A stretch of 64,000 nt of DNA from Gigantopelta aegis (GCF_016097555.1 NC_054706.1:27009029-27073028); one strand, 5' to 3'; counted from the first letter of the stretch, positions 28,643 through 40,460 are shown. Made by a program: numbers and translations. Notes: generated by a model from the sequence alone, not told the origin.

Positions 28643-29817
28643 CAGAAGTTAGCTGATTCTGGCAGGTATAATATTATAACTGGTTCTGTTCTTGTTCCAG
28701 ATGTTATTCTATGTGAATAGTATCTATTGCTGCTGATGCTATTGTTTTATTTCTTCTTGTCTTGTTGTTGCTGTTCTCTTGTAGATGGTCTTTCTTCAAA
28801 ATTCCTTTTCAGATTCTTCTTAGAAATCGGACACCTTATGATTCATAATCTTAATTTAATGTACGTAAAACTTGATGTTGAGTAATTCTGGTTAGCCAAG
28901 AATGATCTCCAGAAAATACAGATGAACTTTACCTATAAGAATCCATTTCCAGTATGGATCACACTTAGGTCCTACCATGTAATTAAGATTTTAATAGCAA
29001 ACGTTTGGTTTAAAATATAACTCGATTAAAACAGTTTTAAGAAAGGTATCTCATTGTTGAAACAACTTGTCTGCGTAAAAACAACCCAGTCACACACGGT
29101 TCTACATATTACATCAATTAAAAAAGAAAAAAAAAAGTTGCTAATAACATTGCTGATCTTATATCTGGAACTGTTGTTTATTCAGTCTGTTGCACTCTAA
29201 TGCCATTTAAGAGACTGATATGGATCGTGCTTTTATAGATAAGTAGCATTATCATCTTTAGATGAAATTTCTTTAGTGTCATTGTAGATTGATAACGCAA
29301 CTGAACAAACAACCACGGAAGCCGTCTTATCTCTAACAAAACATTCCAATCTATCACAGACCAACATGGTGACACAAATACAATAGTGCAAATCATTTGG
29401 AGAACACTAACGTTTGTTTGCTTTTGATTGATTGATTCACTGATTGTTGTATTTGTTTTTGTTGTCGTTATTGATTTAATCGTTTGTCTTTTGTTATTCC
29501 AAATTATCGATTGAATGGTTACCCATTCTGACAATATGAATAACGAGTATGGATGTATCAAGAGAGGACCATGATTCTGTGTACGCGGTGTGTGTGTGGG
29601 TTTAAAAAAAATAAAAAAAATTAATATTAAATAAGAAAACTCAGCCTTTGCCCTTTGAAATATTATGTTTGGCAGACATTTTGAATTTATGTATAATTGC
29701 CTATTTGAATGTACTTTGTCGGCAATATTGGAATTATACAAATGAAGAAAATGTCCGATAAAACTAGGAATTTATTTATTGTGTGGAATAGCTTTCTATT
29801 CTCAATTATATAATATA
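28643..29817. other. Intergenic stretch upstream of the minus-strand GPCR
   Basis: AT-rich. Presumably holds the promoter and 5' UTR of the receptor, but no specific motif can be supported. A long minus-strand frame at 29178-29741 has low-complexity composition and no recognisable domain. At 29677-29775 lie motifs (ttttgaatttatgtataatt, caatattggaattatacaaa) that recur on the far side of the Tc1-like element. Confidence 0.5.
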
Positions 29818-29819
29818 TA

Positions 29820-31424
29820 CTACTCAAAAGAATTTAAGGGTCAAAAATTTATAACCAAATAAGTTTCAGAGTGTATTAGATTGATGATGTAAACTACACC
29901 AAACATTTAATTTATTGTTCCATATTTACAAAAAAACACAAATAAACGTCACTGTATACAAAAAAGTCACATGACATGCTGTCAAAGTTGAAGGTTGTCA
30001 AACATGGATTTTACACATTAGAACATTCGTTTAATAGTGTGTGAATCCACCCCTGGCGCGAATACACTCAACACATCGTTGCCTCATGCTGTTGATCAGA
30101 CGTCTGAAGAACTCATGGGGAATGGCCTGCCACTTTGCCATAAGAAGTTGACCCAGATCATGAAGGTTGGCCGGAGGGGCATGGTTATCCCGAACTCTCC
30201 TGCCTAATTCGTCCCAGGCGTTCTCTATTGGGGCCAAGTCAGGCGAATATGCTGGCCAATCCATCCTGGCGATACCTTGTTGTCTGAGAAAGTCCGTTAC
30301 CACCCTGGCGCGGTGGGGTCTGACATTGTCATCCTGCAGAACTGCCCCGCCGCCAATCTGCTGAAGGCCTGAGAGAACCAACGGCCGGATAATCTCATTC
30401 AGATAGCGGATTCCATTCAGATTGCCATCCACCACATAGAGGGGGGGTCCTGTGGTGGATAGAGATGCCGCCCCACACCATGACGCTGCCGCCACCACCG
30501 AACCGGTGACGTTGTCTAACGTTAACGTCAACGAAGCGCTCCCCAGGACGTCTGTAGACACGAACCCGACCGTCGTTGAACTGGAGACTAAACCTGGACT
30601 CATCAGTGAACATCACTCGACCCCACTGAACACGTTGCCACCGCAGATGAAGTGTGCACCAGTGACGTCTGGCCGTTCTGTGACGTGGTAGGAGTGGTGG
30701 TCGAACAGCCTGGCGACGGCAGCGTAGATTATTGGCTCTCAGACGATTGCGTATGGTTTGATCAGACACTCGAGTTCCAGTCGCAGTCCGCAGATTGTCA
30801 CGTAATCGGCGTGCAGTGGTTGTGCGTTGACGTAGAGCCATATTGGTGATGTAGCGGTCCTCTCTATTTGTAGTGCTTCGGGGTCTTCCCGAACGTAGAC
30901 GATTTCGAACAGAATTCGTTGCTTGGTACCGTTGCCACAGTCGGCCAACGACACTCTGACTGACACCAAGTCTCAGAGCAACATTTCTTTGCGTATTGCC
31001 ATCCTGAAGCCAAGCAATAGCCCTTCCTCGATCTTCGATAGTCAGTTGACATCGTACTATTGTCGAATTTGGAGTGTGCACCATACACGAACGCAAGCTC
31101 CAATTATACGGAAATTCAGCATTGGGAACATGGAATACACATGCAAAGCGTGCAAATGAAGCGCTTTGTGAAAAAGCAAGTTATGGACACTTAGCAGACC
31201 TTTCGCTTTCGCCCTAATTTACGTGCAAATGTAAGCATGTTTTCGCCATTAGAACTAGTCGACAGTGTCAATGACAGTGGATTTTAATTCATTTATGGGT
31301 TGCTTAGACCCACTTTCGTCAAAATGGAACAATACCATGCGTGACATTATGGTCTAGCTAATATAATTGACATTCAGAAAATAATGTCGAAAATATCGTC
31401 TGACCCTTAAATTCTTTTGAGTAG
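29820..31424 (-). mobile_element. Tc1-like transposon, copy 1 (about 1.6 kb)
   Basis: Termini ctactcaaaagaatttaagg at 29820, with the reverse complement ending at 31424, flanked by TA. Nearly the same length and sequence as 41308-42899 but inverted. A DD34E transposase is encoded on the minus strand. The plain DNA transposon looks young: the ends are intact and the coding region has one visible frameshift. Confidence 0.95.
30031..31096 (-). pseudogene. Tc1-like transposase (copy 1), one frameshift
   Basis: Cut-and-paste transposase. N-terminal paired-type helix-turn-helix (LTIEDRGRAIAWLQDG, then NVALRLGVSQSVVGRLWQRY), a GRPRST hook, then the DDE domain: FTDESRF (first Asp), LQDDNVRPHRAR (second Asp) and DLAPIENAWDEL (Glu), 34 residues apart by my count. 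The reading frame changes at a run of seven G at 30442-30448 on the + strand (C in the coding strand), giving frames 31096-30395 and 30603-30031. Otherwise the domain order is complete and the C-terminus (RGGFTHY) is present. Confidence 0.9.
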
Positions 31425-32160
31425 TATATATATATAAAAAAAACGTTAAGATGTTAGAAAAATCATATATGTAGACACATTTTTCATTTCAAAGATGTGT
31501 TAACAGCCATATTGGAATTATGCAAATGAAAGAAGTTTCGGATCAAACCAGGAATTTATTAAAACAGGTTTCCCATCCAAAACTATTGCTATTGTTTGAA
31601 CGGCTCAAAAATGTCTTCTAGATTCCATCACATTGTACAATTCAAAACGCTGGCCACCATTTTGAATTTATGCAAATTAGGCATATTTTCCCAAGGGGGA
31701 AATTTGGAGGATTTTTAGTATCCTCATAAGAACATCCCTAAAATGAACAGTGAAGAAAAATAAATCTTTTGCAAATTGTTTTGGGTCCAGCCCTATTTTG
31801 TCTAGACTATTATTATTGATTTTGTTTCTATGCTTTAGATAATGTAGACCCATACTGTTAGGGAATTACAACTGACATAATTTTCCAGGGTGCATTTTTG
31901 GCAGTGGGATCATATGTCTTGCTGGTAACTGCCCCCCCCCCCCCCCCCCCCCCCCTCATCCCACTTAGATACGGCCCGACTACTTTCATATACAGATAAA
32001 AAATAAACCATTTCCGAAGTTAAAATGAAAATTCACTCATAATATTCACCATACATTGTTTTGACAAAATGTTTTATCGATTTGTGTTCGTTCATGCATC
32101 TTTGTCTGACACCCAACAGGTAATTACTTCTTTGTATTGGTGTGTCGTTAAACGGACTAC
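31425..32160. other. Intergenic stretch with repeat motifs and a poly-C tract
   Basis: Contains copies of the motifs flanking the Tc1 element (ccatattggaattatgcaaa at 31507, attttgaatttatgcaaatt at 31658) and a poly-C run at about 31930-31955. No gene seen. Confidence 0.5.
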
Positions 32161-32161
32161 A

Positions 32162-32487
32162 GGGCGGGATGTAGCCCAGTGGTAAAGCGCTCGCTCGATG
32201 CGCGGTCGGTCTGGGATCGATCCCTGTCGGTGGGCCCATTGGGCTATTTCTCGTTCCAGCCAGTACACCACGATTGGCATATCAAAGTCCGTGGTATGTA
32301 CTACCCTGTCTGTGGGATGGTGCATATAAAAGATGCCTTGCTGCTAATCAGAAAGAGTAGCCCATGGAGTGGCGACAGCGGGTTTCCGCTCTATATATAT
32401 CTGTGTGGTCCTTAACCATATGTCCGACGCCATATAACCGTAAATAAAATGTGTTGAGTGCGTCGTTAAAATATAACATTTCCTTTA
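32162..32487 (+). mobile_element. SINE, head A / tail 2, full length
   Basis: Starts gggcgggatgtagcccagtg, with B-box ggtctgggatcgatccctg, and ends gcgtcgttaaaatataacat. A well preserved reference copy of this type. Confidence 0.92.
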
Positions 32488-32699
32488 AACGGACTACATG
32501 TATCTCAAGGATTGAGCCATAGTACGATATTTCCGACTAAAAGACTCCTTTTGGCGACTAAATTACATTATAAATACATTGTCTTGTTTGTATATCCATT
32601 ATATTTGCGGTCGAATGCTAATGTTCGTAGTAGTCATTTTTCATTTTACATCGTAATATATACTGTTCCCCCAAAAAGTAAGGGATAGTGAAATGTATG

Positions 32700-32805
32700 A
32701 TGACCTCGAGTCAGAATTACCAAATGTTTGACATCCAATAGCCGATGATTAATTAATCAATGTGCTCTAGTGGTGTCGTTACAAAACAACTACAACACAA
32801 ACCCC
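32700..32805 (+). mobile_element. SINE tail 1 fragment
   Basis: Only the tail is present (gagtcagaattaccaaatgt to gtgctctagtggtgtcgtta), inside the left end of the old Tc1-like element. Confidence 0.8.
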
Positions 32806-33204
32806 AAACTTTTCTTCGCACTCTAATGCAAAAGGTTGTAGGAATGGCTTTACACAAGTATCTTAATTTATACTTAAAACATGTTGCACGTGCACTTGTT
32901 GAGCATAAAAGGCTGTGGGGATTGTGATTTCATAGTCACTTGCTGAAATGTAACAATGCGCCGACTGACGTTGGAGAACGTCTTTAGACCATAGGGATGC
33001 TCCAGATATGGGAGACTATGAGAGCGACATAGAACAACGAAGTGGATGTCCAACTGCCGCCACCAGACGCCAAGACAGACTCCTTATCACCAGAGTAATA
33101 GTCAAATTTAGCCTTCAACAGCAACTCCAACATGCAACAGCCGCCAACAGGGATCCGATTCTGCACACAAACAGTTCGTAACTGCCTGCATTTTTCTTTG
33201 TTAA

Positions 33205-33566
33205 GTAGGCCATCGGTCTACAGGCTGGTAGGTACTGGGTTCGGATCCCAGTCGAGGCATGGGATTTTTAATAAGAATACCGACTCCAAACCCTGAGTGA
33301 GTGCTCCGCAAGGCTCAATGGGTAGGTGTAAACCATTTGCACCGACCAGTGATCTATAACTGGTTCAAAAAGGCCATGGTTTGTGCTATCCTGCCTGTGG
33401 GAAGGGCAAATAAAAGATCCCTTGCTGCTAATCGGAAAGAGTAGCCCATCTAGTGGCGACAGCGGGTTTCCTCTCCAAATCTGTGTGGTCCGTAACCATG
33501 TCTTACGCTATATAACCGTAAATAAAATGTGTTGAGTGCGTCGTTAAATAAAACATTTCCTTCCTT
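33205..33566 (+). mobile_element. SINE, head B / tail 2, nested in Tc1-like element
   Basis: Head gtaggccatcggtctacagg, body caccgaccagtgatctataa, tail ending acatttccttcctt. Together with the next SINE it separates the two halves of the transposase. Confidence 0.9.
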
Positions 33567-33579
33567 ATTTGTTACGCGT

Positions 33580-33845
33580 CAGTGGGCCCATTGGGCTATT
33601 TCTCGCTCCAGCCAGTGCACCACGACTGGTACATCAAATGCCGTGGTATGTGCTATCCTGTCTATGGGATGGTGCATATAAAAGATCCCTTGCTACTAAT
33701 CGGAAAGAGTAGCCCATCTAGTGGCGACAGCGGGTTTCCTCTCCAAATCTGTGTGGTCCGTAACCATATGTCCGACGCCATATAACCGTAAATAAATGTG
33801 TTGAGTGCGTCGTTAAATAAAATCTTTCTTGCTTTCTTTCTTTAT
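33580..33845 (+). mobile_element. SINE, tail 2, head missing, nested in Tc1-like element
   Basis: Starts at gtgggcccattgggctattt and ends in a cttt run. ttgttacgcg occurs on both sides of it (before 33580 and after 33848), consistent with a target duplication. Confidence 0.88.
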
Positions 33846-33975
33846 TCTTTGTTACGCGCCAATAGACCGTGCATTCCTTTACCTTTAACTGCAAGACATC
33901 GCAAGACATCGCCAAACTCGACTGGAATGGTGTCGGTGTCATGTGCGATAGACAAACGCTCGTTGGTCAAATAGC

Positions 33976-34233
33976 ATGTTTAGTGACGAATCCAGGTTTA
34001 ATCTGGACTTCAGTGACGGTCGTGTAAGGGTTTGGCGCAGGCTAGGTGAACGCTGCCAAGAGGCTGCTATGGTAGCTCATGATCGGTATGGAAGTGGGTC
34101 AATGATGGTGTGGGGTGGCATCACCATGACACGCAAAACCGATCTCCATATTATTCAAGGGAGAGTCACAGGCCTGTATTGCAGAAAAAAACACCATCAA
34201 TCGTCATGTTCTACTATTTTCTCATTGTCATAG
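33976..34233 (+). pseudogene. Tc1-like transposase remnant
   Basis: Short open piece with the first catalytic Asp context FSDESRF, then GRVRVWRRLGER and GSGSMMVWGGITMT. The later parts (second Asp and Glu) appear only as shifted, degraded sequence up to about 34400. Plain DNA transposon. Confidence 0.8.
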
Positions 34234-35120
34234 CACAGGACATGTGTTCCACTATTGCATTGCAAGAGCATACCGTGCACGTGTTGTCACAGATTATCTA
34301 CAGAGGCATCAAATCCAGACCTTGCCTTGACCAGCAATGTCCCCTGACCTTTCGCCCATAGGACACGTGTGGGATATCCTTAGTAGACGTATACAGCAAC
34401 GTCAAACAGCAACCACGAATTTCAGGAAGAGTGAAATCAGGTTTCACAAATGACGATAGACATCCTGATAAGAACCATGCGACAAAGGTGCAATACATCA
34501 GGCGTCTCGCTATATGTCATAAGCACCCATTGGCAGCGATAGTAATATCCGCCATCCGTTTATTTAGGCTGCCATCCACAATCACAAGTCATGCCATCGT
34601 CTTGAACTACCAGAGTAATCAGGTTCATCGTCGTTTACAAGACATTTTCTAAGTACTTGTACCCGGCAAATCTTAGGTACCATCCCTTCCTATAAGTGGA
34701 ACCAGCTCTACCGATTCCCTCTATCCCTTTCCTGAATACTGGAGAGACCACTGTACATGTATTGACGTTAGAGGAAGTCCAACACGATACTGACATCTTG
34801 TGATGTTCATGACATGTTACTAATCCCAATGAAATCTAGTGCACATATAAGTTATGTGTTTGTTAATGTTGAAATTATTTCAATGTTAAAGAGTTTTTGG
34901 TAATTTTTGGTAATATACCATACTTTTTGTAAGTAGTATAGATATTTTGTTTCGTACGTTCGAAATTATTTGAAAGTAAACGATAAACCATTGTCACACT
35001 GATAATTTAAACAAGAAAATATTTTTAATATGTAATTTTAGTCAACAGAAAATGCTCCGTGTATCGTACAAGTGTTACAATGGCAGCAAACTTAGGATTG
35101 ACCCCTTAAATGTTCATTCA

Positions 35121-35306
35121 GGGGCGGATTATGGGGGGGGGGGGGGGGGGTCCCCAGTAGCACGGAAACCCCCATCCCGGCTAAAAAAAAAAAAAAAAAA
35201 AAAAAAAACCCCACCACATAGATCTAAATTGATAATTTCAAATTATAAACATCTACATATTGTTTCGCCCCCCCCCCCTCCCTTACCTAAAGCATAATCC
35301 GCCCTT
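35121..35306. mobile_element. Short inverted-repeat element with G, A and C homopolymers
   Basis: Ends ggggcggattat and ataatccgccctt form an inverted repeat. Inside are a G run (from about 35133), an A run (about 35183-35208) and a C run (about 35268-35278). 186 bp, no coding capacity. Confidence 0.6.
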
Positions 35307-35399
35307 GTTTACTTCATTTGCACCCGTCCCTACACTATGACAGAAATTGTGGAGGTGTTTTGTTTGTTATCGTTAACTATGATCACGGTGTGTATCACC

Positions 35400-35753
35400 T
35401 GCTTCGGTGGCGTCTTGGTAGGCCATCGGTCTACAGGCTGGTAGGTACTGGGTTCAGATCCCAGTCGAGGCATGGGATTTTTAATCTAGATACCGACTCC
35501 AAACCCTGAGTGAGTGCTCCGCAAGGCTCAATGGGTATGTGTAAACCGCTTGCACCGACCAGTGATCCATAACTGATTCAACAAAGGCCATGGTTTGTGC
35601 AAATAAAAGATTCCTTGCTGCTAATCAGAAGAGTAGCCCATGTAGTGGCGACAGCGGGTTTCCTCTCAAAATCTGTGTGGTCCGTAACCATATGTCTGAC
35701 GCCATATAACCGTAAATAAAATGTGTTGAGTGCGTCGTTAAATAAAACATTTA
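35400..35753 (+). mobile_element. SINE, head B / tail 2
   Basis: Full copy from tcttggtaggccatcggtct to cgtcgttaaataaaacattt, with a small deletion around 35600 where the usual ctatcctgcctgtggg block is missing. Confidence 0.9.
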
Positions 35754-36405
35754 ATGGTGTGTATCATCAATGCTGATATAACAGACACGGGCTGCCTAGC
35801 AACTACCTTTATAGGAACTACTCACTATCCGGCTGTCCAAATACAAAATATCATTTGGTGACACTTTTCGCTAAATGGGGATTATTGATTTTGTCTCCTG
35901 ACACTGGTGCTAGTCAAGTCCGTATTTAATGTTAGCATTACAACGTTTTATCTCATTGTGTTGAAACACGGTAACTGATAATACAATCACATATCAGGGC
36001 CGAGTAGTTAATAGTCTAAAACTCCTCAAAACGGTTAAGAAGAGAGTTTTCTTTAAATTACTATAATGCTTTCAATGCTTTAATGTTCACCAAACGTTGA
36101 GCACTGGTATAACCGACACAACCTCCCCCCCCCCCCCCACCCCACCCCATCTCAATGAAATAATAATAATTAAAAAAACACACCTAAAATATAATGTTCA
36201 GTGGATACGATCTATGACGTGTACACATAACCAGGGCTGAATCTTGTCGACATGAATTTGTGCCCAATTTTACATGCCACTTAACTTACCGTACACCTAT
36301 TCTTATATTGGGCATATGTTTATATGTAAAAGCAGACCTACACTTTTTCATGGTGCAAAGTAGGCTACATAGCTGTACTTTTATTTATTTATTTGACCCC
36401 ACTCC
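35754..36405. other. Intergenic, no gene seen
   Basis: AT-rich with a short poly-C tract at about 36123. No ORF of note and no recognised repeat. Confidence 0.5.
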
Positions 36406-36560
<155 letters not shown>

Positions 36561-36683
36561 TCCGTCCCTCACTCCCCCTCTATGCATATTTTTAAGTTGC
36601 ATTCGCCATTACTTTACAACAACGTTGATACTCCTGCACCATGCTGACCAACAGCACCAACAATGGTACCCGCCCAACCTCCT

Positions 36684-36905
36684 CAATAATAAAAATAATA
36701 AATGCATATGCATGTGTATGTATATATAATAAAAATAATAAATGCATATACATGTGTATGTATATATAATAAAAATAATAAATGCATATGCATGTGTATG
36801 TATATATAATAAAAATAATAAATGCATATGCATGTGTATGTATATATAATAAAAATAATAAATGTATATACATGTGTATGTATATGTATGTATATGTATA
36901 TGTAT
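36684..36905 (+). repeat. Minisatellite, 40-bp unit, about 5 copies
   Basis: Unit contains aataaaaataataaatgcat followed by atgcatgtgtatgtatat. The units are nearly identical (one or two atg/ata differences), so the array is young or homogenised. Confidence 0.92.
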
Positions 36906-36980
36906 ATATATTTATAATATAATAATAATAATAACAACAAAAAAGAAGAAGAAAGAAATAACAAAGCAAAAACAAAAACA

Positions 36981-37150
36981 AAACGAAAACAAACAAAAAA
37001 CCCATATAAAAACAAAACGAAAACAAACAAAAAACCCATATAAAAACAAAACGAAAACAAACAAAAAACCCATATAAAAACAAAACGAAAACAAACAAAA
37101 AACCCATATAAAAACAAAACGAAAACAAACAAAAAACCCATATAAAAACA
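36981..37150 (+). repeat. Minisatellite, 34-bp unit, 5 copies
   Basis: Unit with aaacgaaaacaaacaaaaaa and cccatataaaaaca repeats at 36981, 37015, 37049, 37083 and 37117 with essentially no divergence. Long frames here are artefacts of the 34-bp periodicity. Confidence 0.92.
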
Positions 37151-37552
37151 ATACTCATCCGTTATTTTAGGCTAGTTACGGCTTTAAAGAGATAATCCTG
37201 ATTTTGCTACCATTGTTACATGTTTACTAACAAACCCTTTTTGATAATTAAAATTATATACTGAAGATATTTTGTTTGTTTAGAATACCAGTGTCTGTAT
37301 CTACACGCTGTTCGTTGTCATACTAATGTTTGTAGTATTCCAAACAAGATTTTACCTTCCAATAATTCTATACGTAGGCTACTGAACCACTCGGTTGACT
37401 GTCCCGCTAATTGGTTGAAATAAAGCTAAGCACTGGATTTAAAAAAAAATCACGTACAGTTATTGATGATCACGATGGACAACAATGGCAAAATAGTTGC
37501 TATGTTACTATGTGGATGAAGTCTGAAGAATGATCCGTGGTGGGGCATTGTT

Positions 37553-37553
<1 letters not shown>

Positions 37554-37608
<55 letters not shown>

Positions 37609-37748
37609 TATCTCCGTCTCTGTCTCTCTCTCTCTGTCTCTTTCTCTCTCTGTCTGTCTCTCTCTATATATCCGTCTGTGTTTGTCTCTCTGTTTGTCTC
37701 TCTGTTTATCTCTCACTCTCTTTCTCTCTCTCTGTCTGTCTGTCTTTC

Positions 37749-37822
<74 letters not shown>
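37554..37822 (+). repeat. CT-rich microsatellite, interrupted
   Basis: Two long perfect CT runs (about 37554-37604 and 37765-37822) with imperfect CT/GT sequence between them. Confidence 0.92.
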
Positions 37823-37826
<4 letters not shown>

Positions 37827-38440
37827 CAATGTGCGGCTTCTCGTTAAATAACCATTCTGTTTCTTCGTTTACGATTTGACTAAACTTTTAACAAAATACA
37901 CTAACACGTTAATGTAGAATAATTACCTTTTATGTAGCCAAACAAATATAAAGCAATTAGCAACATTTACGTTAATAATAATATCAAACAAATTGATCCT
38001 GCATTCTGTGCAAATAAAGGTATTCAAACACACACAAAAACAAGTAACTCGGTCAATGCATTTGCGGTGACAATATTATGTTCATTGTATTACAACCACT
38101 CCATTAGTTCAACCAATCATAACCTGTTACCCCCCCCCCCCTACCATATCCCCTCCCCATGTTATTGTTTGGTATTACAAAAGCTACTTGGGTGTGTGAT
38201 ATGACATTATTATTTATTTTTGCATTTTAAATTGACCAAATGGATCGGTTATTTTGATATCATCGACATGAATCTTTTTCAATCATTTTTCTGCGTTCAT
38301 CAATTGATTCGACTCGTGTTGTAATTCTCGGATTTCAAAAGATATACGGTCTGATTCTTTTATTTACATGCACGGGTATATTGTTTACATAATGCAGAAC
38401 AATATCGCCCCATTGTGCATGTTTGCTCCTTTTCAATGGC
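37823..38440. other. Intergenic, no gene seen
   Basis: AT-rich spacer with a short poly-C tract near 38131. Nothing else recognised. Confidence 0.5.
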
Positions 38441-38899
38441 CCGGAATTTTCCACTGATGGCAAACCTGTTAAATGCAAGTCTCATCCCGGTTCACTTCTC
38501 AAAGCACCAGTTGAAAAATGATGGGCCACACAGCATTTTGTTCAGCGGCGTTTTACTGCTTTAATATTTAGACAGATGGATTACACAACAGACGGTGATT
38601 ACATATCTTATCTTTAAAGTGGCGACAATAATGTGATAAAAAAGTATCTTGAATTGCAAATACTGGTGAATCCCACCATGTATTTTCATCTGCAAATTGT
38701 CGAAGGATATTCTACACATGGGAACAGACTCCTAAATGACTTGTTTAATAAAATCAACCAGATGAATGGTTGCCATCTATCCGAACTAAATCCTGGATAC
38801 ATTGATTATAATTAGAAAAAAAAAGAAGAAAAAAAAAGTGAGCTTACTTGAAATAAAGAAAAGTTCAAAGTTTGCAGGATTTGCCGTCTTTCCGTAAAC
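38440..38899 (+). promoter_or_regulatory. Conserved 5' flank of the first + strand GPCR
   Basis: Shares ordered blocks with 51820-52293 upstream of the paralogous receptor: catatcttatcttt, gcgacaataatgtgataaaa, atccgaact followed by aatcctggata, and tttgcaggatttgccgtc just before the ATG. It probably holds promoter and 5' UTR. A 60-codon frame at 38633-38815 is not preserved in the paralogous flank, so I do not call it coding. Duplication alone could also explain the similarity. Confidence 0.5.
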
Positions 38900-39805
38900 A
38901 TGGATTCTGACAACAAGACATCTTCAATTGTGAGTCCAGCCGTATTGGGAATGACTATGGCAACATGTGCGATCGCTTTCGTTGTAATCGTCGGTGGAAA
39001 TATTCTGACGCTACTGGCAATATGGCGCACCGAGTCTTTGCGGACACATTCCAACATGTATGTCGTGTCGCTAGCAGTTTCAGATTTAATCACAGGAGCT
39101 CTGATTCCCACTGGTGTCTCTATTCTGCAGGGCGTATCTGACCTCCATTACAATAAATATCTGTGTTTATCTCAAATCGTATTAACTTCAAGCATCGCGG
39201 GGGTTTCGGTGGTAACAATGACCTTGATAGCATTGGATAGATATCTTTACATTAAATACCCTATGAAATACACAATGGTCGTCAGCGGAAGAAAAGTTAA
39301 AATTGTCATCGGATTAGCTTGGGTTGTAACATTTCTTCTAAACAGTTTTATGTTTTTTGTCAACAACTGGAGTGCTAAAGGGGGATGTTTCGTCCTGAAA
39401 ACAGCCCCTAGCACATTTCGTGCCGGCTTCATATTTTTGTACGTCATAATCGGATGTGTCCTGTGTATTTTCTTCTACGGGAGCATATCCCTCGTGGCCA
39501 GACGTCAACAGAAGGCAATCACTTCCGCAGCTGCGCACAACACGCCAGCCGTCACGAGAGCCAGCTGGCGACTGGTGAAGTTGTTTCTGGTTGTTTTCGG
39601 AATTTTCTTCATTTGCTGGATACCAATTTCAGTCACATATATTTTCGAAGCATTTGTCCAAGTTCCTCTTGTGGTGTCATATGTTGTAACTCCATTGGTG
39701 TATGTTAACGCAGCCGCAAATTGTTTCGTGTATGGATGGTTTAACAGGGACTTCCGGCGTGCTTACAAAGGGATATTAGGATATTTCTGCAACTGTTGCA
39801 AATGA
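38900..39805 (+). CDS. Class A GPCR, single exon, 301 aa (paralogue 1)
   Basis: Plasma-membrane receptor, ligand unknown. GN at 33-34 in helix 1, Asp62 in helix 2, Cys89 and Cys163 for the disulfide, DRY at 113-115, Trp141 in helix 4, CWIP at 239-242 in helix 6, and NCFVY at 274-278 replacing NPxxY. Position 3.32 is Thr, which argues against an aminergic receptor; helix 5 lacks the usual Pro. A non-Pro residue after Asn in helix 7 followed by YGWFNRDFRR recalls melatonin-type receptors (NAxxYG..N..FR), but DRY instead of NRY differs. The C-tail ends CNCCK, a likely palmitoylation cluster. Short N-terminus with one sequon (NKT). Confidence 0.92.
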   Translation: MDSDNKTSSIVSPAVLGMTMATCAIAFVVIVGGNILTLLAIWRTESLRTHSNMYVVSLAVSDLITGALIPTGVSILQGVSDLHYNKYLCLSQIVLTSSIAGVSVVTMTLIALDRYLYIKYPMKYTMVVSGRKVKIVIGLAWVVTFLLNSFMFFVNNWSAKGGCFVLKTAPSTFRAGFIFLYVIIGCVLCIFFYGSISLVARRQQKAITSAAAHNTPAVTRASWRLVKLFLVVFGIFFICWIPISVTYIFEAFVQVPLVVSYVVTPLVYVNAAANCFVYGWFNRDFRRAYKGILGYFCNCCK

Positions 39806-40267
39806 ATTCTACAGTTACTAGCTGCAACCCATGCTGAACACAGGAACGCTTTGACGGGGTGTGGTAGCTTTACGCTAGGTGTTTTCCCAAAAATGAAACA
39901 ACCACATATTTAACCAGTCTTTATTCGGTGAATTAAGTTATATACACGGTCGCTGTGTATATAGTCACATCTATTTTAAGTCACAAAGATGGCGGTTGTA
40001 TTTATGGAATTCATATTTGTACGCAATATTTAGTAATGACATTGTGTTTATGGTAGTCGGGTGGATCTGATTGCACAAAGATCCTTGCGTCAAGCGGCAC
40101 TGGGTAAGTACAAAAGACAGCCGGCAGTGCAGATCGAGAGAGGAATGTCCATGCTGGTGTTACTATGTCTATACCATTTTAATCTCCACTTGAAATCGTT
40201 TGAACTGATTTTGCACGTGAATTAGTTTCTGGCATGACCGATGGTTCATTGTTAACCAGGTTTATCT
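39806..40267. other. 3' flank of GPCR paralogue 1
   Basis: No ORF or repeat recognised. The tandem repeats found after the second paralogue are not present here. Confidence 0.5.
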
Positions 40268-40397
40268 CTCAGTACAGTTGAAAGTTTACGTCTTTCACGT
40301 TTAAATCTTGAATTTTTATATTGATGTTGATCATCACCTTATTTGTTTGCATTACCGTGCTGGGGTGTCGTTAAACATTCATTCATTCATTCATTGC
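40268..40397 (+). mobile_element. SINE-like element, third family (attc tail)
   Basis: Contains aaatcttgaatttttatatt, gtgctggggtgtcgttaaac and an attc repeat. Matches reversed copies at 51184 and 56190. Confidence 0.7.
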
Positions 40398-40460
40398 TTG
40401 AACCGCGTATGAGAAATCGGACTCTAAGGTTCCATCTGAACGCTTGTCATCAGATGCAAT

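Larger units (their letters stand above)
32663..34936 (+). mobile_element. Old Tc1-like transposon carrying nested SINEs
   Basis: Left terminus ctgttcccccaaaaagtaag (TA at 32661-32662); right terminus catactttttgtaagtag with TA after it. A transposase remnant at 33976-34233 reads FSDESRFNLDFSDGRVRVWR and MVWGGITM, typical of Tc1 DDE domains. The body is interrupted by a SINE tail (32700-32805) and two SINEs (33205-33845). Strongly decayed. Confidence 0.8.

Noticed and set aside
29178-29741. 187-codon minus-strand frame upstream of the GPCR
   Set aside because: AT-driven composition, no domain, no codon pattern, and it overlaps repeat-like sequence. Most likely chance.
36592-37158. Several long frames (up to 188 codons)
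   Set aside because: They translate minisatellites with units of 40 and 34 bp, and the protein is pure repeat.
37450-37879. Frames of Arg/Glu or Ser/Leu repeats
   Set aside because: CT-rich microsatellite, non-coding.
38633-38815. 60-codon frame 5' of GPCR paralogue 1
   Set aside because: The homologous flank of paralogue 2 does not keep the frame, so an upstream peptide is not supported.
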